Both the position numbers and the translations under genes were made by a program. This document shows, one piece after another, positions 1-7,775 of a DNA stretch of 64,000 nucleotides. The stretch is from CAYRGC01 sp964423795 (GTDB lineage Bacteria > Patescibacteriota > Gracilibacteria > Peribacterales > Peribacteraceae). Position 1 is the stretch's first letter, and each line of letters opens with the position of its first letter. The notes under the pieces are model-generated. The model searched no databases. It was not told the DNA's origin and saw nothing but the letters and a program-made list of their open reading frames with translations. The stretch is from NCBI GenBank assembly GCA_964423795.1, contig CAYRGC010000004.1, positions 1 to 64,000 on the forward strand. Reading direction: 5' to 3'.

Positions 1-1
1 C

Positions 2-1153
2 GTGCTCTGCGATGTGCAGGATCCCATGACCGGCGAACTGTTCGACTCTTCCCCGCGCACCATCGCCAAGAGGGCGGTGCAACACCTCAAGAACAGCGGA
101 ATCGCCGACGCGACGTACTTCGGCCCCGAGGCGGAGTTCTTCATCTTCGACAACGTCGAGTACGGCATGGGTCCGAACGCCTCCAGCTACTCGGTGGATT
201 CCGGGGAGGCCATCTGGAACAGCAACCGCAAGGGGGAGGGCGGGAACCTCGGCTACAAGATCCGCCAGAAGGAGGGCTACTTCCCCGTCGCCCCGATGGA
301 CACGCAGCAGGACATCCGCGCCGAAATGGTGCGCGAGATGGAGCGCGCGGGCATCAAGATCGAGACCTTCCACCACGAGGTGGCCACCGCAGGCCAGGCG
401 GAGATCGACATGGAGCGCGACGAGATGCTTCCGATGGCCGACAAGCTGATGCGCTACAAGTACATCGTGAGGAACGTCGCCAAGCGCTTCGGGAAAACGG
501 CGACCTTCATGCCCAAGCCCCTCTTCGGGGACAACGGCTCGGGCATGCACGTCCACCAGAGTCTCTGGAAGAACGGCAAGCCGCTCTTCGCGGGGGACAA
601 GTACGCCGGGCTCTCCGAGATGGCGCTCCAGTACATCGCGGGGCTCCTGAAGCACGCCGGCGCGCTCGCCGCCCTCTGCAACCCCACGACCAACAGCTAC
701 AAGCGCCTGGTCCCGGGCTTCGAGGCGCCGGTGAACCTTATCTACTCGGCCCGCAACCGCTCCGCCGCGATCCGCATCCCCATGTACAGCAATAATCCCA
801 AGGCGAAGCGCGTCGAGTTCCGCATGCCGGACCCGGCCTGCAACCCCTACCTCGCCTTCTCGGCGCTCCTCCTCGCCGGCCTCGACGGCATCCAGAAGAA
901 GATGAGCCCGGGCGAGCACACGGACGGCAACCTCTACGACATGTCCCCGGCGGAGCTCGCGAAGATTAAGCGCGCTCCCGCCACCCTTTCCGAGGCGCTC
1001 GACGCGCTCGAGGCGGATCACGCCTTCCTGACGGAAACCGGCGTCTTCTCGGAGGAGTTCATCGCGAACTACATCGCCCAGAAGCGCACGGAGGTGCACG
1101 AGTCCAACATGCGCCCGTCTCCGTACGAGTTCTTCAAGTACTTCGACGCGTAA
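2..1153 (+). CDS. glnA: Glutamine synthetase type I, 3' part (5' end outside window)
   Basis: Glutamine synthetase makes glutamine from glutamate, ammonia and ATP in the cytoplasm. The reading frame is already open at the window edge, so the first ~80-90 residues of a ~470-aa enzyme are missing. Visible family motifs are the metal/glutamate-binding GPEAEFFIFD near the start, NGSGMHVHQS, the ATP-site KRLVPGFEAP, and RNRSAAIRIP. The C-terminal GNLYDMSP carries the tyrosine that is adenylylated in GSI-beta enzymes, so control by adenylylation is possible (inferred). The ammonium transporter gene starts 47 nt downstream on the same strand, which makes a small nitrogen-assimilation unit. Confidence 0.97.
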   Translation: MLCDVQDPMTGELFDSSPRTIAKRAVQHLKNSGIADATYFGPEAEFFIFDNVEYGMGPNASSYSVDSGEAIWNSNRKGEGGNLGYKIRQKEGYFPVAPMDTQQDIRAEMVREMERAGIKIETFHHEVATAGQAEIDMERDEMLPMADKLMRYKYIVRNVAKRFGKTATFMPKPLFGDNGSGMHVHQSLWKNGKPLFAGDKYAGLSEMALQYIAGLLKHAGALAALCNPTTNSYKRLVPGFEAPVNLIYSARNRSAAIRIPMYSNNPKAKRVEFRMPDPACNPYLAFSALLLAGLDGIQKKMSPGEHTDGNLYDMSPAELAKIKRAPATLSEALDALEADHAFLTETGVFSEEFIANYIAQKRTEVHESNMRPSPYEFFKYFDA

Positions 1154-1199
1154 TTCGTCATTTGAAATTCGACGTTCGTCATTTTTTTCTCCCCTCTCT

Positions 1200-2555
1200 A
1201 TGGAGCTTTCCGCCGCCGATCTCAAACTCGCCGTCGATACCGTCTGGACCCTGCTCGCGGGCTGCCTCGTCTTCTGGATGGGCACCGGGTTCGCGATGCT
1301 CGAGGCCGGTCTCGCCCGCGCCAAGCACACGACCAACGTGCTCGCCATGAACTACGGCGTGCTGGCCGTGTCGGCCCTCGCCTTCTGGGCGATCGGCTTC
1401 GGATTGATGTTCGCGGACGGCAACGCCGTCGTGGGCCTCGGGGGATTCTTCCCCTCCTTCACGGGGGACACGTCGATCTTCTCGTCGCTCGCCTGGTCGA
1501 CGATTCCCGCCTCCGCGAAGTTCTTCTTCCAACTCGCCTTCGCCGACGCGGCGGCGAGCATCGTGTCGGGCATCGTCGCCGAGCGCATGAAGTTCTCGGC
1601 GTACATGCTCTTCTCGGTCCTGCTCATCGGCATCCTCTATCCGATCGCCGGACACTGGGCCTGGGGCGGCGGGTTCTTAAGCAAGCTTTCGATCCCGTTC
1701 CAGGACTTCGCGGGATCGACGATCGTCCACTCCGTCGGCGGCTGGTGCTGCCTCACGGGCACGATTCTCCTCGGTCCGCGCATCGGCAAGTTCGTAAACG
1801 GCAAGGCGCGCTCGTTCCCGGCGCATAACCTCTCGCTCGCCACGCTCGGCACCCTCATCCTCTGGATGGGCTGGTTCGGCTTCAACGCGGGCAGCACGAT
1901 GGCCGCCGACGCCCGCGCCATGTCCCACGTGATGGCGACGACCATGCTCGCGGGAGCCGCCGGCATGACCTCGGCGATGGCGCTCTCGTACCGGTACCGC
2001 AAGAACGCGGACCTCGGCGTGATGCTCAACGGCACGCTCGCCGGCCTCGTGGCCATCACGGCGGGCTGCAACGCCGTCTCCATGATCGGAGCCGTCTGCA
2101 TCGGGCTGCTCTCCGGCGCGCTCTGCTACGCGGCGGGCCCCGCCTTCGACAAGCTCCGGCTCGACGATCCCGTGGGCGCCCTCTCGGTGCACTTGGTCAA
2201 CGGCGTCTTCGGGACGCTCGCCGTCGGGCTTTTCGCCACCAAGGCGGGCTCCGTCGGCTCCTTCGACGGCCTCTTCTACGGCGGCGGCACAGCACTTCTC
2301 TGGAGCCAGATCGTCGGCGTCGCTTCGGTCGGCGCCTTCATGGTCGCGGGCTCCGCCGTCTGCTGGCTCCTGGTGAAAATGGCGCTGGGCGGCCTGCGCG
2401 TGCCGGCCAGCGTGGAGCTGGAAGGCCTCGACATGCACCAGCACGGCGCACTGGCATACGTGCACATCGACGTGGACGACCTCGCGCGGGACGACGTGCC
2501 GAGCGCGAAGACCATCGCCAAGACGATCATCGAGGAGACGGTACTGACCCGCTGA
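1200..2555 (+). CDS. amt: Ammonium transporter (Amt family)
   Basis: This 451-aa polytopic inner-membrane protein belongs to the Amt/MEP/Rh ammonium channels. It begins directly with hydrophobic segments (FWMGTGFAMLEAGL is the classic first-helix region) and shows the family signatures GWFGFNAGS and HLVNGVFGTLAVGL. It has a cytoplasmic C-terminal tail of about 70 residues. The gene follows glnA with a 46-nt spacer and ends at a good intrinsic terminator, so glnA-amt is probably one transcription unit for ammonium uptake and assimilation. No PII (glnK) gene lies next to it in the window. No Shine-Dalgarno is visible before the ATG. Confidence 0.96.
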   Translation: MELSAADLKLAVDTVWTLLAGCLVFWMGTGFAMLEAGLARAKHTTNVLAMNYGVLAVSALAFWAIGFGLMFADGNAVVGLGGFFPSFTGDTSIFSSLAWSTIPASAKFFFQLAFADAAASIVSGIVAERMKFSAYMLFSVLLIGILYPIAGHWAWGGGFLSKLSIPFQDFAGSTIVHSVGGWCCLTGTILLGPRIGKFVNGKARSFPAHNLSLATLGTLILWMGWFGFNAGSTMAADARAMSHVMATTMLAGAAGMTSAMALSYRYRKNADLGVMLNGTLAGLVAITAGCNAVSMIGAVCIGLLSGALCYAAGPAFDKLRLDDPVGALSVHLVNGVFGTLAVGLFATKAGSVGSFDGLFYGGGTALLWSQIVGVASVGAFMVAGSAVCWLLVKMALGGLRVPASVELEGLDMHQHGALAYVHIDVDDLARDDVPSAKTIAKTIIEETVLTR

Positions 2556-2580
2556 ATCCGACGGTGAAAAGAAACAGCGA

Positions 2581-2606
2581 AGGCGTGCGTGCGCACGCCT
2601 TTTGCT
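2581..2606 (+). terminator. Intrinsic terminator after amt
   Basis: An 8-bp perfect GC-rich stem (AGGCGTGC / GCACGCCT) with a 4-nt loop is followed at once by TTTTGCTT. It lies 26 nt after the amt stop codon and before the next gene's start. Confidence 0.8.
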
Positions 2607-2623
2607 TATGGGTAGACTGCGGC

Positions 2624-2791
2624 ATGACCGAGAAAGACCCCCGCCCGGCCGACGACCGTTGCCCGATCTGCGGCGGCGGCCTCGTGACAAAGAAGCTCAA
2701 GCGCTTCTGCGCCGTGTGCGGGCAGCTGTGCGAGACGTGTTGTGATGGAGGGTGTGAGTTACGGGTTACGGGTTTCGAGACTGTCCCGTAA
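2624..2791 (+). CDS. Small double-CxxC zinc-ribbon-like protein
   Basis: This is a 55-aa protein of unknown function. It has two or three cysteine knuckles (CPICGG, CAVCGQ, CETCC) typical of a short zinc ribbon, probably a nucleic-acid or protein-binding module. I start it at the ATG downstream of the amt terminator; an upstream in-frame ATG at 2564 would place the terminator inside the gene. The last ~11 residues are encoded by a word repeat (gggttacgggtt...), so the natural C-terminus has probably been replaced. Convergent with nth. Confidence 0.5.
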   Translation: MTEKDPRPADDRCPICGGGLVTKKLKRFCAVCGQLCETCCDGGCELRVTGFETVP

Positions 2792-2808
2792 CTCGTAACC
2801 CGTAACTG
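2757..2808 (+). repeat. Word repeat with inverted arm (ttacggg family)
   Basis: Tandem imperfect copies of GTTACGGG are followed ~12 nt later by the complementary CCCGTAACT words, giving a long imperfect hairpin between two convergent genes. The same words recur at about 23.4, 23.5 and 30.3 kb. Confidence 0.75.
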
Positions 2809-2817
2809 CAATCATTC

Positions 2818-3492
2818 CTACTTCTTTTTCTTGCCTCCACTTTTGGCCAAATCCGGCTTCCCCCTCGTCCACGACGACGGGCATCGGTCCTGGAACGGGC
2901 ACTCGTCACACTTGCGGTTATAGGCGGTGCAAACGGCCCGGCCGTGGCTGATCATCTGGGTGTTGATCTCCCCCCAGTCCTCCGGCGGGAGGGCCTTCAT
3001 CATGTCGAGCTCGATCTTCTTCGGGTCGCGGTGCCTGGTGAGCCCCAATCGCAGGCTGATGCGCGTCACGTGCGTATCGACCGCGATGCCGAGGTTCTTG
3101 CCGAAACTGGCATACAGGATGATCGACGCGGTCTTCCGCCCGACGCCCGGGAGCGTGACGAGCTCTTCCATCGTCCGGGGAACCTCTCCGTCGAATTTCT
3201 CGAGCAACGTCCGGCTGAGCTCGCGGATGAACGTCGCCTTGTTCCGGAACGTCCCGCACGAGTGGATCATGGTCTCGATCTCCGCCTGCGGCGCCTTCGC
3301 GAGGCGCTGCGGATCCGGGTACTTCGTAAACAGCGCCGGCGTGACGGTGTTCACCCGCGCGTCGGTGCACTGAGCGCTCAGGATCGTCGCAACCAGAAGC
3401 TGAAAAGGCGTCGTATGGTCCAGGAACGTCCGGGGCGGTTTGTAGGTCCTGCGCAGGACCTCGAGGACGCCGGCGGCGGTGAGTTTTTCCAT
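2818..3492 (-). CDS. nth: Endonuclease III (DNA glycosylase/AP lyase)
   Basis: The 224-aa enzyme excises oxidised pyrimidines and cleaves the abasic site (base-excision repair). The sequence has the helix-hairpin-helix LPGVGRKTASIIL with the catalytic lysine, the catalytic aspartate in VDTHV about 20 residues later, and a full [4Fe-4S] ligand pattern C-x6-C-x2-C-x5-C near the C-terminus. The C-terminus ends in a lysine-rich tail. The ATG at 3492 matches the family length; a TATCGT -10-like box ends 8 nt upstream, suggesting a leaderless mRNA. The open frame continues far upstream but has no homology there. Confidence 0.95.
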   Translation of the reverse strand: MEKLTAAGVLEVLRRTYKPPRTFLDHTTPFQLLVATILSAQCTDARVNTVTPALFTKYPDPQRLAKAPQAEIETMIHSCGTFRNKATFIRELSRTLLEKFDGEVPRTMEELVTLPGVGRKTASIILYASFGKNLGIAVDTHVTRISLRLGLTRHRDPKKIELDMMKALPPEDWGEINTQMISHGRAVCTAYNRKCDECPFQDRCPSSWTRGKPDLAKSGGKKKK

Positions 3493-3548
3493 GGAAGAAG
3501 ACGATAGCAGGTCGATGACGAATCGCGGGTGAATTTTTCCTTTTTCAC

Positions 3549-3586
3549 CTTCGTCATTCGCCATTCGACATTCGAAATGTCGACGA
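3549..3586 (+). repeat. Word repeat (cattcg family)
   Basis: Successive variants of CGTCATTCG / CCATTCG / ACATTCG end in the self-complementary CATTCGAAATG. A related stretch (TTCGTCATTTGAAATTCGAC) occupies the glnA-amt gap at 1154-1185. Confidence 0.6.
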
Positions 3587-3660
3587 CGATGTGATGGCGT
3601 CATAAAGGTTTCCAGATCACAATGACAGTTCCGATCCGTCGTCTGTATCGTCCCACTCCC

Positions 3661-4239
3661 ATGGCCCTTCCGCCGCTCACCATTTTCGACATCGAGACCA
3701 CCGGTCTCGACGCGCGCAAAGGCCACCGCCTGGTGGAGATCGGCGGCGTGCGTTTCGAGAACAGCGAGATCCTGCGGGACAGGACGTTCAGCTCCTTCGT
3801 GAACCCGGAACGCGAGATCCCCTTCGAGGCCCGGCAGGTGAATAAGATCTCCGACGACATGGTAAAGGACGCCCCGCGCATCGAGGAGGTGCTCCCAAAG
3901 TTCCTGGAATTCGCCGCGGGAACGGCGCTCGTCGCCCACAACGCCGCGTTCGACTTCTCTTTCCTGGAAGCGGAGAAGGAATACTGCTGGGGCTACGTGG
4001 AACTTCCCGAATGCTTCTGCACGATGAAGATGAGCCAGTACCTGCATCCGCAGGACTTCCGCCATTCGCTCGACGTCCTCACCCGCAAATTCAACCTGCA
4101 ATCGCCGACCATGCGTCACCGCGCGCTCGACGACGCCATCCTCGCCGCCGAGGTGCTGCAGAAGATGCTCGCGACGGGCCGTATTCGGTCGCTGGAGGAC
4201 CTGCGGAAGTGCGCCACGGTGAAGCAACTCGTGAAGTGA
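3661..4239 (+). CDS. DnaQ-like DEDDh 3'-5' exonuclease (Pol III epsilon family)
   Basis: A 192-aa exonuclease domain related to the proofreading subunit of DNA polymerase III. Exo I is IFDIETTG (D and E metal ligands), Exo II is ALVAHNAAFDFSFL, and Exo III is HRALDDAILAAEV with the catalytic histidine and aspartate. There is no polymerase or other fused domain, so proofreading, repair or RNA trimming are all possible. An in-frame ATG exists at 3622, but a promoter sits on top of it (ATGACA at 3622, 18-bp spacer, TATCGT at 3646). That promoter would start the transcript almost at 3661, so I chose 3661. Confidence 0.85.
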   Translation: MALPPLTIFDIETTGLDARKGHRLVEIGGVRFENSEILRDRTFSSFVNPEREIPFEARQVNKISDDMVKDAPRIEEVLPKFLEFAAGTALVAHNAAFDFSFLEAEKEYCWGYVELPECFCTMKMSQYLHPQDFRHSLDVLTRKFNLQSPTMRHRALDDAILAAEVLQKMLATGRIRSLEDLRKCATVKQLVK

Positions 4240-4280
4240 CGCGCCCAAGGGGAGCTGTAAAACCCCTCGAAACGAGAATT

Positions 4281-4309
4281 TTGGCTCACAGAGGCGAATC
4301 TGTTAGAAT
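4281..4309 (+). promoter_or_regulatory. Sigma-70-type promoter of def (leaderless)
   Basis: TTGGCT (4281-4286), an exact 17-bp spacer and TAGAAT (4304-4309). The GTG start of def is only 6 nt after the -10 box, so the mRNA should begin at or next to the start codon. Confidence 0.75.
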
Positions 4310-4315
4310 TTCGTC

Positions 4316-4777
4316 GTGACCGTTCTCCCCATCCTCACCGGCGCGGACCATCCGCTGCTCCGCACGAAGGGGAAGAAAGTGGAGAAAGTAACCAAGAAGG
4401 TCCTGGACCTGATCAAGGACATGGGCGAGACGATGCTCAAGGCCGACGGCGTGGGCCTCGCGGCTCCGCAGGTGGGAGAGTCGCTCCGGATTTGCATCGT
4501 GCCGATCAACAACAAGTTCACCGCGCTCATCGACCCCGAGATCACCTCGAAGAGCGAGGAGACGAACGTGGACGAGGAAGGCTGCCTCAGCCTCCCGGGC
4601 GTGTATCTGCCGATCGCGCGCAGCAGCGCCGTGACGCTCACGTACACGGACACCAAAGGACAGCATCAGGAGCGCAAACTCGAGATGTTCGAAGCCCGCG
4701 TCGCCCAGCACGAAGTGGACCACCTGGACGGCATCCTGATCGTCGATAAACCGACGCCGAAGGGGAAGAAACTGTAA
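4316..4777 (+). CDS. def: Peptide deformylase
   Basis: The 153-aa metalloenzyme removes the formyl group from nascent protein N-termini. All three signature motifs are present: GVGLAAPQVG, EGCLSLPG (metal cysteine) and QHEVDHLDG (HExxH metal histidines and catalytic glutamate). It starts with GTG and is preceded by a well-formed promoter that leaves no leader. The next gene is gatB, another protein-synthesis gene, separated by a repeat-filled 145-nt gap. Confidence 0.96.
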   Translation: MTVLPILTGADHPLLRTKGKKVEKVTKKVLDLIKDMGETMLKADGVGLAAPQVGESLRICIVPINNKFTALIDPEITSKSEETNVDEEGCLSLPGVYLPIARSSAVTLTYTDTKGQHQERKLEMFEARVAQHEVDHLDGILIVDKPTPKGKKL

Positions 4778-4782
4778 AACCT

Positions 4783-4873
4783 CCATCCCGCCCATCGGGC
4801 CCCTTCCTCCGAAGAGGGAGGGGAATATATCTTGAGAAGAAGTCCCCTCCTCCCCCGGAGGAGGGTTAGGGTG
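4783..4873 (+). repeat. Pyrimidine/purine inverted repeat (CCTCC...GGAGG)
   Basis: CCTCCATCCC at the left end is roughly complementary to GGGTTAGGGTGGAGG at the right end. Inside are two nested hairpins (CCCCTTCCTC...GAGGGAGGGG and TCCCCTCCTC...GGAGGAGGG). The stretch fills most of the def-gatB gap, could fold in RNA, and looks like a non-coding interspersed repeat. Confidence 0.6.
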
Positions 4874-4922
4874 GAGGAATACGGGTTCTTCATATTCTAG
4901 GTTTCCTGCTACTATTTTACTG

Positions 4923-6350
4923 ATGGTCAAGAATCTGGAAGTCATCATCGGCCTCGAAGTCCACGCCCAAGTGAACTCGAAGACCAAGATGTTCTGCGGG
5001 TGTTCCACGGACGCGTTCGGCAAGGAGCCGAACACCACCGTGTGCGAGATCTGCATGGGCCACCCGGGCACGCTCCCGGTGCCCAACGCCGTCGTGCTCG
5101 AGAAGGCGATTTCCACCTCCCTCGCGCTCGGCTGCACCGTGAACCCCGACTGCCACTTCGACCGCAAGCATTACTTCTACCCGGATCTCCCGTACGGGTT
5201 CCAGATTTCCCAGTACGACTATCCGCTCGCCTCGAAGGGCGCGGTGACGTACCTCGTGGGGAAGGAAGAGAAGCGCTGCGGCATCACGCGCCTGCACCTG
5301 GAGAACGACGCGGGAAAGCTCTCTCACCGCGGCGACGTGACGCTCTGCGACTACAACCGCGCGGGCTCGCCGCTCATGGAGATCGTGACGGAACCGGATC
5401 TGCGTTCGGCCGACGAGGCCAGCGCGTTCGCCCAGGAACTGCGCCGCATCCTGCTCGCCGTCGACGCCTCGGAGGCCGACATGTTCAAGGGGATGATGCG
5501 CTTCGACGCCTCGATCTCGCTCCGCGAGAAAGGCACGACCACGCTCAACCCCCGCAGCGAGATCAAGAACCTCAACTCCTTCCGCGCCCTCGAGCGCGCG
5601 CTCGCCTATGAGGAGGAACGCCTTCGCAAGCTCTGGGAGGAGACGGGCAAGCCGCTCCCCGGGAACATCACGGTGGGATGGATGGACGACGAGGGCCGCA
5701 CGCGGCTGCTCCGTGACAAGGAATCCGCCGACGACTACCGGTATTTCCCCGAACCGGACATCCCGCCGCTCGTGACGAGCGCCGACACGATCGCCAGGGC
5801 GAAAGCCGCGCTCCCCCGCCTTCCCGCCGCCCAGCGCGCGCACTACGCGGGCCTCGGGCTCTCGGAAGCGGAAGTCACCCTCCTGCTCGACGAATCCCGT
5901 CTGCAGAAGCTCTTCGACGCCGTGGAGGCGAAGACGGGCGACGGCAAGCGCGCCTCGAGCCTCGTGCTCTCGCAACTGCTCGGGTTCCTCAACGCCGCCG
6001 AAAAGACGATCGAAGACGCCCCGGGTGTGGAGGACGTGCTCGCGCTCGTGGACGCCGTCGACAAGGGCGCGATCTCCGGCAACGCCGCGAAGACCGTGCT
6101 CGAGAAGATGGTCGAGACCGGCAAGAAGCCCGGCGACATCATCAAGGAGGAGGGCATGGCCCAGATCTCGGATACCGGCGCCATCGAGGCAGCGGTCAAG
6201 GAAGCCGTGGAGAAGAACCCCAAGGCCATCGAGGACTACAAGAACGGCAAGCAGCAGGCCATCGGGGCCATCGTGGGCTACGTGATGAAGCAGACCAAGG
6301 GGCAGGCGAACCCCGCAATCGTGCAACAGGTGCTGAAGAAGTACCTCTGA
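4923..6350 (+). CDS. gatB: Asp/Glu-tRNA amidotransferase subunit B
   Basis: This 475-aa subunit of GatCAB amidates mischarged Glu-tRNA(Gln) or Asp-tRNA(Asn). It opens with the diagnostic IGLEVHAQ, has zinc-binding CGCS...CEICMG, the DRKHYFYPDLPYGFQISQYD block and the DDYRYFPEPD motif. The C-terminal ~150 residues form the helical YqeY-like tRNA-binding domain. No gatA or gatC is adjacent, so the subunits are dispersed. TACTAT ends 7 nt before the ATG, another leaderless start. Confidence 0.96.
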   Translation: MVKNLEVIIGLEVHAQVNSKTKMFCGCSTDAFGKEPNTTVCEICMGHPGTLPVPNAVVLEKAISTSLALGCTVNPDCHFDRKHYFYPDLPYGFQISQYDYPLASKGAVTYLVGKEEKRCGITRLHLENDAGKLSHRGDVTLCDYNRAGSPLMEIVTEPDLRSADEASAFAQELRRILLAVDASEADMFKGMMRFDASISLREKGTTTLNPRSEIKNLNSFRALERALAYEEERLRKLWEETGKPLPGNITVGWMDDEGRTRLLRDKESADDYRYFPEPDIPPLVTSADTIARAKAALPRLPAAQRAHYAGLGLSEAEVTLLLDESRLQKLFDAVEAKTGDGKRASSLVLSQLLGFLNAAEKTIEDAPGVEDVLALVDAVDKGAISGNAAKTVLEKMVETGKKPGDIIKEEGMAQISDTGAIEAAVKEAVEKNPKAIEDYKNGKQQAIGAIVGYVMKQTKGQANPAIVQQVLKKYL

Positions 6351-6400
6351 AGGAGGGAAAACGTTGCGTTCATGCCGAAGCGCTGTAGCATGCGCCTCCC

Positions 6401-7021
6401 ATGCCGATCCAAGGCATCAGACTCTCGGTTGAACCTCTCGTGAATCTGTCCTCCTGGCAGGAGGAATTGGACCGTCATGCCATCGCTCATTTCTGCGTCG
6501 AACCCGAATGTGGCAGTTTCGCCGTGAGCCCCGTCGATGCGACCGTGAAGGTGCTGAAGGAGGCGTACGGCGGAATCATTTTGGCGGGACTGGGCGCAGT
6601 GTCTTCCGAACGGACGATCGGCTTTCTCTCGTACGATCAGCGCTTGGCACCGGTCTATCACGCCACCGATCTCTCCGATGCGTACCGGAAAGCCATCGAA
6701 AAACTGCTCTCCCAGTGCGGGTCGGAGAACGTCGGACTGCTCTTGCAGGGCGGACATGACGGAAAGCCCTTGAACTCCGATCAGCGGCAATCGCATGCCA
6801 CGGACCAGATGCTTCGTTTTGGAGAAGTGCTCACCAATCTATACCCCTCGGTTCCGATCCAATGCACCTTTTCGCCGCCGAGCGTCGATCTCGACCAAAA
6901 GGCCGCGTTGCTCCAGCCGATGCGCCGCCAACTCGTCCTCTTCGAAGAACGCTACGGGGCGCCCGACTATATCAAGGCCGACAAACGGTCCATCCCGCTG
7001 GTCTTCAGAAAAGACGAGTGA
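6401..7021 (+). CDS. Hypothetical protein, 206 aa
   Basis: I do not recognise this protein. It is soluble-looking, of mixed alpha/beta character, with no signal peptide or membrane segment and no obvious catalytic motif. Transcription appears independent: TTGCGT (6364-6369), a 16-bp spacer, TAGCAT (6386-6391), then ATG 9 nt later with no Shine-Dalgarno. It is convergent with efp, and the two stop codons are directly adjacent. Confidence 0.7.
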   Translation: MPIQGIRLSVEPLVNLSSWQEELDRHAIAHFCVEPECGSFAVSPVDATVKVLKEAYGGIILAGLGAVSSERTIGFLSYDQRLAPVYHATDLSDAYRKAIEKLLSQCGSENVGLLLQGGHDGKPLNSDQRQSHATDQMLRFGEVLTNLYPSVPIQCTFSPPSVDLDQKAALLQPMRRQLVLFEERYGAPDYIKADKRSIPLVFRKDE

Positions 7022-7579
7022 TCAAGCCCGCTCGCGATACTCGCCGGTCTCCGTGTTCACCTTCACCTTGTCGCCTTCGTTGACGAAGAGCGGCACCTGC
7101 ACGACGAGGCCGGTATCCATGGTGGCGGGCTTCGAGCCGCCGGTTGCGGTATCTCCCTTCACGCCCGGGATCGTCTCCTTCACGGTGAGGATCACGGTGG
7201 AAGGCAGCTTGATGGAGATGGGCTTCTCGCCGTACATGAGCGCGTCGCACTCCAGGCTTTCCGTGAGGAAACCGACGATGCCCTCGAGGGAATCGATCTG
7301 GATGGCGAACTGGTCGTAGGTCTCGAGGTCCATGAACGTGCATGCCTCCTGGTCCTTGTAGAGGAACTGCACGTGGCGGTAGCCGACGTCCGCGGGCTCG
7401 ATCTTCTCGGATCCCTGGAAGTTCCGGGCCATGATCACGCCCGTCTGCAGGTTCTTGAGCTTGCACTGCATGTTCGCCTTGCTCTGGCTTTTGCGGCCGA
7501 ACTGGGAGGCGAGGACGAGGTACGGCTCGCCGTCAATGGAGATGGCGCGGCCCGGCTTGAGATCGGTGATGGTGTACAT
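7022..7579 (-). CDS. efp: Elongation factor P
   Basis: EF-P (185 aa) rescues ribosomes stalled at polyproline. The KOW-like N-domain has a lysine at the tip loop (GRKSQSKA), where modification occurs in other bacteria. It is followed by two OB domains; the C-terminal signature is seen around GDKVKVNTETGEYRERA. No modification enzyme (epmA, ymfI type) is nearby. The first 27 nt, including the start codon, exist twice: this ATG begins the full protein, and a second copy lies 77 nt upstream. I chose the downstream ATG because only it reads into the whole gene. Confidence 0.95.
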   Translation of the reverse strand: MYTITDLKPGRAISIDGEPYLVLASQFGRKSQSKANMQCKLKNLQTGVIMARNFQGSEKIEPADVGYRHVQFLYKDQEACTFMDLETYDQFAIQIDSLEGIVGFLTESLECDALMYGEKPISIKLPSTVILTVKETIPGVKGDTATGGSKPATMDTGLVVQVPLFVNEGDKVKVNTETGEYRERA

Positions 7580-7657
7580 AGTCGTCGGAGAAAAAGTTGT
7601 CACCGGCCGATCCTGAGCCCGTCGAAGGACGGCTTGAGATCGGTGATGGTGTACATA
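7554..7657 (-). repeat. 27-nt direct duplication of the efp start around a TCCTGAG element
   Basis: Positions 7554-7580 and 7631-7657 are identical 27-nt copies containing the efp start codon. The 50 nt between them ends in TCCTGAGCCCGTCGAAGGAC. The distal copy keeps the probable native promoter (CACTAT ending 6 nt before its ATG). Confidence 0.85.
7600..7656 (-). CDS. Putative 18-aa leader peptide created by efp start duplication
   Basis: Translation from the distal copy of the efp start gives MYTITDLKPSFDGLRIGR and then stops at TGA, 21 nt before the true efp ATG. If the native promoter still fires, ribosomes loading at the mRNA 5' end would make this peptide and must reinitiate or load internally to make EF-P. 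It is probably a by-product of the duplication rather than an evolved gene. Confidence 0.3.
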   Translation of the reverse strand: MYTITDLKPSFDGLRIGR

Positions 7658-7692
7658 GGGCGATAGTGTGGAGACGGGGCTAGAAGACGTCA

Positions 7693-7775
7693 AGACGAGG
7701 GAAGAAGAAAGGAAAGAGCTTGGAAAAGTCTGAAAGCTTCCCAGGCTCCTCAAGCTCTTTCTTCTTTCCTCGTCA
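7693..7775. repeat. Long imperfect hairpin between efp and the FecR-like gene
   Basis: GACGAGGGAAGAAGAAAG...AAGAGCTTGG on the left pairs imperfectly with CAAGCTCTTTCTTCTTTCC..CGTC on the right. It covers the stop codon of the downstream FecR-like gene (7773-7775) and could terminate transcription of that gene before efp. Confidence 0.55.
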
